Of a stretch of DNA of 64,000 nucleotides, positions 55,922 to 64,000 are shown piece by piece. Position 1 is the first letter of the stretch, and each line of letters opens with the position of its first letter. The notes under the pieces are model-generated. The model was not told the origin of the DNA, searched no databases, and saw only the letters and a program-made list of their open reading frames with translations. The stretch lies in assembly GCA_018340805.1 (NCBI GenBank), contig JACMZG010001914.1:19479881-19543880 (forward strand), written 5' to 3'. The translations under genes and the position numbers were made by a program. Origin of the DNA: Microvelia longipes (taxonomy: Eukaryota > Arthropoda > Insecta > Hemiptera > Veliidae).

Positions 55922-55940
55922 CGAACTGGTTTCGGCACCA
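55922..55940 (-). promoter_or_regulatory. BEL primer-binding site, tRNA-Phe type
   Basis: Four bases after the 5' LTR, the minus strand reads TGGTGCCGAAACC. This is the complement of the conserved eukaryotic tRNA-Phe 3' end (GGTTTCGGCA plus CCA). The match is 13 bases, after which it diverges. Confidence 0.75.
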
Positions 55941-55944
55941 CTTC

Positions 55945-56073
55945 TGTTAAATTCTTAACGACCTATTATATAAAAGAACTAACAGAAACTTTTAACTAAT
56001 ATAATGTACCAAATTATTATAAGTCAATACAATCTGTCAAACTTTAAAATCTAAATAAACTAATTATTTAACA
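55945..56073 (-). repeat. BEL 5' LTR
   Basis: 129 bp, same sequence as the 3' LTR. Short for BEL/Pao. Contains TTTTATATAATAG on the minus strand, a possible TATA box. Confidence 0.95.
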
Positions 56074-56235
56074 AACCGTATACATGTTATTACATGTATA
56101 CGGTTTTTTTAAAAAGCAGAACTGTAGCTAATTGAGTTGAAATTTAGCATGAGTAAATTTCTCATATAATACATAAATACAAAGTTTTTTTTAATCCGAT
56201 GAGTATATCTATAATATTTGTTGGATCACTTTTAA
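56074..56235 (+). repeat. Family A repeat, right part after BEL insertion
   Basis: Begins with the hairpin AACCGTATACATGT-TATT-ACATGTATACGGTT (56074-56105) and continues TTTTTTTAAAAAGCAGAACT, CTAATTGAGTTGAAATTTAG and TTGTTGGATCACTTTTAATA in family A order. Cut by a TA run at 56236 at the start of the 5S-like module (GGATCA). Confidence 0.7.
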
Positions 56236-56243
56236 TATAATAT

Positions 56244-56325
<82 letters not shown>
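56236..56325. repeat. (TA)n microsatellite
   Basis: About 90 bp. The bases on both sides (CACTTTTAATAT) are repeated, so the run sits inside a small duplication. Confidence 0.93.
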
Positions 56326-56639
56326 CATCAGGTCACTTTTAATATGAATCATCAAAAATGCATATAATTGGCTTCAACCCCAATTATAGGAAACACTTTT
56401 TACTCTCAAGGGAGGATGTGTATCTTTATTCACTGAAAACTAGTAAATAAATTTAACAGTATACCCTGTCTGGTGATAAACATAGTATCATAACTTATTT
56501 ATTAGGAATTTATATCTTTATAGTTTAAATTGAACACGTTTAACTATGATAGTCGGTGGGGTTATCAGAGTTAAAAGTGTATGATAGTTATGAGTGTATG
56601 TATATTTTAGGACCCTCAATAGTAGATTATATTGAATAG
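56326..56639. other. Intron sequence, nothing recognised
   Basis: No exon or shared repeat. Confidence 0.4.
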
Positions 56640-56860
56640 TATATATTTTTCTGCCGTATGGTTTCGAGAGCAGGTCTGGCAGTGGGGCACGTGTTGTTTC
56701 TAGTTGAAGCTTTATAAACTTATACTAAAGTCACGGCTCTTCTGTGCACTAAAACTCGTAAGATAGATCACTATCTTCTATCTAAAGGAGGCAGCAAAAC
56801 GGGCCAAACAACGTGGCCTACTTGCTAGGTGGTCTATCACCTCACCCTAATTACTATCAC
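56640..56860 (+). repeat. Dispersed repeat family E, copy 2
   Basis: Plus-strand partner of 18395-18620: GCACGTGTTGTTTCTAGTTG, AAAGTCACGGCTCTTCTGTG and ACAACGTGGCCTACTTGCTA in the same order. Confidence 0.7.
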
Positions 56861-58960
56861 TATCACTACTAACTATTATAGTCAACAAAATTCAATTTTA
56901 TTGAATTTCGTCCAAGTTACATTCGCTACGATTTGTCACTAAAATAACTGGAATAAACTATTATTCGAACCCCGGGCAATAACGTTCGATTGTTGAGCTG
57001 AGAGTTAAAATATAATAATGCTGATGTAAAGGAAATATAGACCTTTTAGTAAACAAAAAAGTTGAATTTGTAGAAATTTATATATCTACATAGGGTATAT
57101 ACTAGAAAATACAAAGGATATATATTTCCTTTTAGGCTTAATTTATACATTTAGACTTTGTAATACATTCCTTTTCCTCGAGACTTAGTTGACCTCACAG
57201 ATTTTAAACCCACAAATTTTGTATGCTAAATAAAATTCGTCTTGTGTTGGAACCCAAGACTTTTTACTTCCTTTTTACACGCGATAAACTTTATCTAAAA
57301 CTCTACTAAAAGAAGAAAATTCTTCACAAAAGCGAAAGAAGAAGAAAATGCTTTCCAAAGAGGAAAAGCAGAATAAGAAGAATGTTTTAGGCTTTATTTC
57401 ATTCCTACATTACAAGAATTGTCTAGCCTTTAGAATTTTGTTACTTTTTCATTTGGTCCGGGTTTTTTGCCACATTTCTTTTCAAGGAAGCTCGATTTCT
57501 GCCATGGTTATATATGTAATTTTTTAATAAATTTAAATAATTATTTATCTAAACAGTATTTATTTATTAAAAATACTAAAATGTCTATTAAGCGAAAATT
57601 AATCTGAGGAATAAAACATTTTTAAGTCTTACCTGCTTTAAATTTAAATTTATCATTTAGTTTCTTGACTCTTATATAGTTCACTATGTTTTTCATCACG
57701 TTAAAAATGGGTTGTATCTTTCGTTGAAAACACATATGAAACATTGGTGAAATTAATTTAAGAATCCGATTATACTAAGTATAAATGCAACTGTACGTAA
57801 CTACTACATATATTACATATGAGTGTGTATAATTATATTAAACCTTTTAAATAAACGTAACAGACCAAGGCCGTTACGCTGTATAAAACGTTTTGAAAAA
57901 AACGTCATACGTTGAAACCCTGATGGAAGTTCTATAAAAATTTAAAAGTCTACATTTTCCATACTGCGGCTGATATCAGACGAAATTCGGTGGGCCGAAT
58001 CAATTTGCAGAAGTACATTTGTGTCAATTTTTAACTCGATTGCTTTTCTATTATACATTATGTTTTCTATGTTTATTTTAATATGTATAATATACATTCT
58101 AATTAAATTCCACTAGAATTTTTGTCTTCTAGTTTGACATTGTATATTGTTTGATTCTATATTATTTATGTATTAAGTTATTATTCATTTAGATATGGTG
58201 CCTTTTTGTGATTTGTATATCTCGTATACGTTGTAAGATCAATAGTTCCATCCTTTATGTGTATATTAAAGTTCTAAAATGTTTTTAAATTTAATTTGTG
58301 ACGTAGCTTAAGTCATATTTAGATATATCTAAGTCTAGACTGCTTTGCCTTTTTTAACATTGATGTCAGAGAGTTGAAATTGTTTCTTTCCGCTCTATTT
58401 TATATATAATTTTCTTTGATATTTTATATTTTGTTTCTGTTAGCTCTAAGTATTTTTGTTAAAAATTTAGTTTTACTTTATCAAGTAATTATGTTGTTGA
58501 AAATGATTTAATGGCTATGTTTGATAAACTTTACAAAGTGAAAATTAAATTTAAAATAGGATAGGAAACCATTTTTATGGAAATTAAAAAATGCAGTTAT
58601 GAGATTGCCGGTTTTTAAATTTGCTCTTATTTACAGCATAGAGTAAATAATTGTTCTCAAATGTGCAGTTCTTCAAAATGAATGAACCTCAGCAAAGTCA
58701 GGCTCTCGCTGAAAATTACTAACCCTACCTTATTTCTAGTATATATTAATTATATTGACCCCAAAGAATATAATAGGTATAGAGTGTCGGAATGTATACG
58801 AGAGCGTCAGACAAATGGTGGAGAACTCTAGCGGTAGCTCTAAAACTAATTCTCCTTACCATAACATAATTTCCATTTTTCTAAGTTACTATTACGAAAT
58901 CATCTTGTTCTTTATTACCATTTTAACGACACGAGTATCTACATGAAATTGGTTATTATT
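56861..58960. other. Intron sequence, nothing recognised
   Basis: About 2.1 kb without a supportable exon or shared repeat. Confidence 0.4.
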
Positions 58961-59790
58961 AGGGTTTCGAAGATATCTTCGAAACCCTTATACTTTCTGT
59001 CGAGCGTCTGTCTGTCCGATTTCTCATCTCAGGAATTACAATAGCTAGGAAGTTGAAATTTGGTATATATGTGTAACTATTTTATCCAACAACAGGAAAA
59101 ATATAGCCAACTATCTCACACGCGCATCTGTCGATTTATGAGCAAATGCGTACATTCGCCAAAAAAATATTTTTTTGAAAAATCATGTGGGGTATCAAAT
59201 TGTAGGTACCGATGGGTAGTACACAAATATGCATCGCTTTTTCAAAATGGTGGCTGTTACACCAGCCAAAAATATCGAAAACCACCAAAAAATGCTTGTC
59301 CCCCCCCCCCTTTTAAGGCATAAGGAGAAGCCCTAAAAATATGGGAAAAATAGCCAATAAAAGCCCTTTACGGGCCATAGAAATTCTTCGGAAAAAAAGT
59401 TTCAAAAGTTAATTTTAGCAATTTCAAAATCGCACATACGCACACGCGCCAAAAAAAATTTTTTTTGAAAAATCATGTGGGGTATCAAATTGTAGGTATC
59501 GATGGGTAGTACACAAATATGCATCGCTTTTTCAAAATGGCGGCTATTACGCCCGCCAAAAATATTGAAAACCACCAAAAAATGCTTTTAAGGCATAAGG
59601 AGAAGCCCTAAAAATATGGGACCAATAGCCAATAAAAGCACTTTACGGGCCATAGAAATTCTTCGGAAAAAAAGTTTCAAGCGTTAATTTTAGCAATTTC
59701 AAAATCGCACTTACGCGCACGCGCCAAAAAAAATATGAGACAGAAGGAAATATAGACAAACTATGAACCTGTTGACAGGTGTAGTGCCGT
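58961..59790 (+). repeat. Repeat with palindromic left end and tandem body
   Basis: Opens with the perfect 28 bp palindrome AGGGTTTCGAAGAT/ATCTTCGAAACCCT (58961-58988). Next come GTCTGTCTGTCC and AAGTTGAAATTTGGTATATA, blocks that family A also has in the same order. The body holds unit 1 at 59157-59446 and unit 2 at 59447-59721, with a third unit only begun (59722 on). Units share ATCATGTGGGGTATCAAATT, CACAAATATGCATCGCTTTT and ACGGGCCATAGAAATTCTTC. Confidence 0.8.
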
Positions 59791-60315
59791 AAAGGGGAGG
59801 GTATAGAAGTACCGAGATCTTCCCTAGAGCTGTGTGTGCGTAAACTCTTGGGGTTCTCAGTAGAGCTGCATTTAGAAGAGTAGGAACACTAAATTGACCC
59901 TACGGGTTCAAGCGTTAAAAAATAAAATAAAGAAAACTAACTATAATTTTTTTAATAATTTGCAGTGCGAGTTAATCTAACTTTTCTAAATTTCCAGGGA
60001 AGTCAAGTAACCCGTTTGACCCCCCCCCCCCCTGCCGACGCTCATGGTTAATAAGTAATTAATATTAGAGTCGTTAAAGAGCCGACTTTCCCCCATATTC
60101 TACCATCATCAGTAAAATTATGAGTGTTACTATCGATTATTTGAAACAATTACATTTCAAATTTTCAAGTCGACACAGGATTGTTTGCAGCCCTCGGTTC
60201 AGCTACATACGGCGGAAAATCATACTTCTAATTTTAATAGCAAAATACTCAATTTCATTAGATAAGCAATTGAGTTTTTGTTAATTTAATTACTTCACGA
60301 AACAGATATATGCAT
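59791..60315. other. Intron sequence with a C homopolymer
   Basis: A poly-C run lies at about 60020-60032. Nothing coding seen. Confidence 0.45.
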
Positions 60316-60340
60316 ACACACACACACACATTTATGTGAG

Positions 60341-60418
<78 letters not shown>
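60316..60418. repeat. (CA)n and (TA)n microsatellite upstream of Beat exon
   Basis: CA run at 60316-60330, then TA from 60341 to 60418, ending 36 bases before the exon at 60454. Confidence 0.93.
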
Positions 60419-60419
<1 letters not shown>

Positions 60420-60453
60420 TGTCGTATTAAATATTGTTTTACTCATGTTGCAG

Positions 60454-60589
60454 TTAAATGCATCTGGTGCTGAGAAAGTCGTACTGCGTGACGTTCAGAT
60501 GGAACTGACAGGCAAATATAGATGTGAAGTTTCAGCTGACGCACCCAACTTTCATACTGAAATCGTAGCTGCGCATATGCATGTTGTCC
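60454..60589 (+). CDS. Beaten-path (Beat) family protein, second half of Ig domain (exon)
   Basis: 136 bp exon. The acceptor is TTTTACTCATGTTGCAG ending at 60453; the donor is GTAAGT at 60590. It begins in phase 0, matching the phase 0 end of the exon at 37277, and ends one base into a codon. The peptide has LNASGAEKVVLRDVQMELTG, the second Ig cysteine in KYRCEVSADAP, then NFHTEIVAAHMHVV: the conserved Beat stretch after the Y-x-C motif. Together the two exons make one complete V-like Ig domain with C...W...Y-x-C. The second Ig domain and C-terminus must be further downstream. The open frame running past the donor (to 60639) is intronic. Confidence 0.93.
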
Positions 60590-60699
60590 GTAAGTCAATT
60601 TTTAAAACACCTCTACTTGAAGCTCTTACAGTTTTTTAACGCTGAAGGAATCAACACCTCAACATAAAATTTAATTAAGGACAAGTAAACTTATTCATA

Positions 60700-60790
60700 C
60701 CAGCCAATAAAGAAAAGAGTTACTCCACAAAAATAATAGTTTATTGGCAAAGCGCATTCAATCTCACATGAGACCATCTCGAAAAAGAAA
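60700..60790 (-). mobile_element. Degraded PLE 3' end
   Basis: Minus strand: GATGGTCTCATGTGAGATTG, AATGCGCTTTGCCAATAAAC, then TTTGTGGAGTAACTCTTTTC, parallel to the 24.73 kb tail. The CTGATGA and GAAA boxes are both damaged. Confidence 0.5.
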
Positions 60791-60864
60791 ATAGTTTGTT
60801 GTATATAAATGCAATAAACATAAAGATAAAAATGACAAAGATAACACTAGTTTTTTTAAATAGA

Positions 60865-61670
60865 TTTTTACTTTTTCTCATTTAAACTGTAGGTATATAA
60901 GAAAAGTATTGTGTTTGCAAAACAATCTGAAACCAGGGTGTCACCGTTATTATCTGTTTTAGGTGTTTTTAAGGCCTCCTGAGCGGTATTCATAAAGTTG
61001 TCCATTTGTATAAGTGTGTGTGTGTGTGTGTGTGTGTGTTATTATCGCAGCATCTAGAGTTTTTATGCTAGAAAGTTGAAACTTTGTACTAAAATCAGTC
61101 TACCACTGTAGTTGTGCTAATGACGTCATCATTTTTATGACTTCATAAACTCGCAATAATTACTCCACAAAAATTTAGAAAATTTATAAAACGCGGAAAC
61201 ATGATGCGGTCGGATTAGATTTGGTACTCATATAGCCACATATAAGACTAGCATATGTGCTAAGTTTCATCTAATTAGCAGCATTAGTTCAGTTGTTTTC
61301 GAATGATTTGTGTAAGTTTTTTTAAAAAATGTAAAAATTGGAAAACAATCTAATTGAGTTGAATCTTGGTACAAGTATGTACCTTTACGTAACAAATATG
61401 CATTCGAAGTTTCGTATCAATACGTCAAGTATATCCATGATTTTTGTTGGATCTTGAACATGGTTAGCGCTGTATGGGTGACTTCTGAAAATGAAGCGGA
61501 TGCATTTACTATCTGAGAACGGATGAAGTGAGTTCAAAGACATGCGCAGTATAAATTTAGTAAATTGTATATTCTGAGGGCGAGCGAAGCGAGTCCGAAG
61601 CAGGGAGGATGAGTGTACCGAATCCAATGTGATGAGAAAAAGTTTCAAGGTACCCTGTACCCTTTTTTTC
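60865..61670 (+). repeat. Family A repeat, longest copy (about 806 bp)
   Basis: Starts TTTTACTTTTTCTCATTTAA, has a GT run (61014-61039), CRE at 61121-61128, and all internal segments, and ends GATGAGAAAAAGTTTCAAGG, TACCCTGTACCC, followed by a seven-T run. The 5S-like module (61449-61490) is shortened: GGATC, then GGTTAGCGC and TGTATGGGTGACTTC. ACTTTTTCTCAT occurs inverted near the two ends. Confidence 0.88.
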
Positions 61671-61674
61671 TACG

Positions 61675-61850
61675 TTTCTTTTTTTCATTTTGGTATCTTT
61701 GTTATTTTCCTTTATTTGGTTTTTATTATGTAAATTGATTTTATTTTGTTTTAATTATTTGATAACTTATTTGTACAGGCACTGATAATGGGCTGATTAA
61801 GTAGAAAGTGCTTTGGCCGCATAAACTGATATTTTTGTAGAGACTCGTCT
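61675..61850 (+). mobile_element. PLE 3' end with degraded hammerhead motif
   Basis: TTTGTACAGGCACTGATAAT, GGGCTGATTAAGTAGAAAGT and GCTTTGGCC, then TTTTGTAGAGACTCGTC, follow the 24.55-24.80 kb 3' region, including part of its AT-rich upstream stretch. Core: CTGATAA (for CTGATGA) and GAAA (61806-61809). Confidence 0.6.
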
Positions 61851-63658
61851 TTGTTTCTTACCACACTATTTTCTTTATTTTTGTTTCCCTTGCTCTTGGT
61901 TTAGTAAGTGCGGCATCACGTGTGCATGTTTACATCTAGAGAGCCAAATATATTCTCCGAAACGTGGTGGCAATTTCGATTAAAATGTTGACGTACGGAT
62001 TACTCATTCAGGCCTTGGTAGTACATCTAACACCTTGAAATTATTATTAATTATGAGAAAACTTAGTGTTGATTATCAAGCTTAGAAGTATATAGTTGAT
62101 AGAGATAGTGTCAAATGATTGTAGTGTTAATACGAGGAGTGCAATAGTGCGAGCGGAAGAAGATCTGGAGCTGATGGGCTGATAATTAGTAGGATATGTA
62201 GTAACATAAGATGCATAGGTGTCACCATTTCGTATACACTATTGTTACTCCATAATTTTTTAGAAACACTGCCATCTCTATTTATTATACCAGTATTTTA
62301 TTAAGCATAGTAAAAAATATCAGTAAGGTGGCTGTCTTGTAATAATAATTTATTAATATTTTTAAGTCTCTATAACAATTAGGCCCAGATCATTTTAAGT
62401 AATGCAAATGTAAAAAACACTTACAAATACACTCTTATGTTTTATTGGGGTCTCGAAGTTCCCAGTATTTCCCCTAATACCCCATATGAATCGAGTCGGG
62501 AAAGCTTATAAGGAAATACAAGGTTAGAAATGATAGAAATCCAATTATAAAGTTTGAAAATTAAATTAAATCCCTTGATTCATAGACATAACATGAAGGT
62601 GGAGTTTTCGTTCTTTGCTGTTATTTCAAAATTAATTTGCAGATTTTAATGTAGATTAGTCTTAGTGTGTATGTTGAAGTAAACGCATTGGAGGCAGTCG
62701 TAGAAGAGTAGGATTATAACATAAAAATGACTGATGATTGGTAATTAGAAGGGCCAAGAGGCAAAACAGGTGATGAAACTATTAAAATACATATTACATA
62801 AAGTTTACTTGTATGTTTTATATTTTTTGCTGTAAGCTCTATGGCGCTGATAGACATATTTTAATGAAACTTATTACGAAAATTAGCCTTGTTTGAATAA
62901 TGAAGGGTTAACATTTCTCGCGGGGCAGAAGTTCTACATTTGTGTTCCCAGTGGCGCTAAATCGAATGGGGTGACGATATGAGGCCTAGAACTATCTAAA
63001 AAATAGATATACACTAATTGTTAATAACCGGAACCCTTTAAAAATAAAAGTAACTAAAATTTCGAGTAAGATGTAGTTTTTATGTTATTTGGGGCTCTAG
63101 GTCCAATAAAACCAGTTTTGATGTCGTTATGAGCACTAGAAGGCTCTAAAAGAAACGGACCCATGCTCGAATCCTGGTTAAGTCTAATAAAATTGTATAA
63201 TATATTTCTCTCTTCTTCAAGAAATTAGGTAATTATGGGGAAAATAGAACAAACTATGTATATTTGCTATTTATAAGTTTATAACTACAAAATAATACTG
63301 GAGCCAATGTCTTTATGCAGTGCTAAGTTTCTTTAGAAGGGTTTAATCCATTTCTTGCTTAAGATTTCTGTTTGTGCCTCATAACTCGATCACTAGCATT
63401 TCTACGCCACTCAAGTTTTACTAAAAGTATGTGTTACAACTTTAAAAAAGTAACAAAAACTTCGCTTTAAACTTGTACCCAAAATCTGCCAAGTATTAAA
63501 TATTGCTCAAAATATGAACTTTAACATTGTCTTTGAACATCTAGATAAATTAATAAAAGTAATACTGCTGCTTCGGCTATGAGGCATAAACTGAAATATT
63601 AAGCAAGAAATGCTTTTTTAAGTAAGAAATTAAATATTTCAAGCTACCTTCGCATCAT
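61851..63658. other. Intron sequence, nothing recognised
   Basis: About 1.8 kb without a supportable exon or shared repeat. The third Beat exon was not seen. Confidence 0.4.
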
Positions 63659-64000
63659 AATTATTTTTACTTTTCCTCATTTATACCGTAAAGTATATAG
63701 GTAAAGTATAGGTAGGTATATAGATAAAGTATTGTGTTTGCGAAAAATTCGAAACCGGGATGAAACCGGAATTATCCGTTTCAGGTTTTTTAAGGCCTCC
63801 TGAGTGGTTTTAATAAAGTTGTCCATCTGTATGTGTGTGTGTGTGTGTGTGTGTTATCATCATAGCACCTAGTGTATTTATGCTAGAGACCCAGCAAAAA
63901 TTTCGAAAAATCATAAAACGCGGAAAAATGATGCGATCTGATTGAATAAGGCTAATATATGTGCTAAGTTTCATCTCATTATCAGCATTAGTTCAATTTT
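63659..64000 (+). repeat. Family A repeat, cut by window end
   Basis: TTTTTACTTTTCCTCATTTA, CCTCCTGAGTGGTTTTAATA, a GT run (63832-63853) and GATGCGATCTGATTGAATAA, up to ATCAGCATTAGTTCAATTTT at the edge. A short internal deletion removes the CRE region. Confidence 0.85.

Larger units (their letters stand above)
50957..56073 (-). mobile_element. BEL/Pao LTR retrotransposon, complete ends, broken genes
   Basis: 5117 bp element on the minus strand. Direct duplication AACCG flanks it (50952-50956 and 56074-56078). Both LTRs are 129 bp and appear identical. Gene order gag, protease, RT, RNase H, integrase fits BEL/Pao. The length is below the usual 6-8 kb and the gag part is short, which suggests an internal deletion. 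Coding sequence is spread over six successive frames. It lies in the Beat intron against the direction of that gene. Confidence 0.95.

Overview
This is a 64 kb piece of an arthropod, almost certainly insect, nuclear genome in draft form. It is very AT-rich, has one ambiguous base (position 26135), and carries many long (TA)n runs. Host coding DNA amounts to only two short exons on the + strand, at 37072-37277 and 60454-60589. Together they encode one split immunoglobulin domain of a Beaten-path (Beat) family cell-surface or secreted neuronal protein. The intron between them is 23,176 bp. The DNA before the first exon (at least 37 kb) and after the second is presumably also intronic. I did not find the signal-peptide exon or the second Ig domain, so they should lie outside the window.

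Almost everything else is repeat. (1) A complete BEL/Pao LTR retrotransposon (50957-56073) lies antisense in the large Beat intron. It has two identical 129 bp LTRs, a 5 bp target duplication, a primer-binding site matching tRNA-Phe and a polypurine tract, but its gag-pol is broken into six frames. (2) Several Penelope-like elements (PLEs) are present: a frameshifted RT plus GIY-YIG endonuclease copy between large inverted arms (about 19.4-23.3 kb), a second endonuclease fragment (24.0-24.8 kb), a short inverted-repeat derivative (38.4-39.1 kb), and many 3' ends carrying hammerhead-ribozyme-like cores. (3) A LINE remnant sits at 3.1-3.4 kb.

The most distinctive content is a set of repeat families recognised by comparing the window with itself. 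Family A (about 16 copies, 0.6-0.8 kb when complete, both strands) carries a stretch that matches the internal promoter region of 5S rRNA, plus a recurrent perfect CRE palindrome (TGACGTCA). Family C (four larger copies) begins with a shared 5' end and an internal (TA)n. Its two long copies also have a TATA-box-like segment followed by a splice-donor-like sequence, and they end in GC-rich clusters of GCGAAGC-type mini-hairpins. Family B (about 220 bp), family D (foldback), family E (about 220 bp), an ACAGGGTGTTT foldback, other foldbacks, minisatellites and perfect palindromes fill much of the rest.

Layout: 0.2-3.4 kb PLE ends, families B and A, LINE; 4-9.2 kb a 235 bp direct duplication enclosing a hammerhead palindrome and a full family A copy; 9.8-18.6 kb families A, D and E; 18.6-24.8 kb foldback and PLE complex; 25-27.2 kb family C; 27.7-28.4 kb a terminal-inverted-repeat element; 29.5-34.9 kb PLE end and family A; 37.07 kb Beat exon followed at once by a minisatellite; 37.7-50.9 kb families A, C, PLE derivatives and a 13 bp minisatellite; 51-56 kb BEL nested in a family A copy; 56.6-59.8 kb family E and a tandemly duplicated repeat; 60.45 kb Beat exon; 60.7-64 kb PLE ends and family A. 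Stretches with no recognised content are stated as such.
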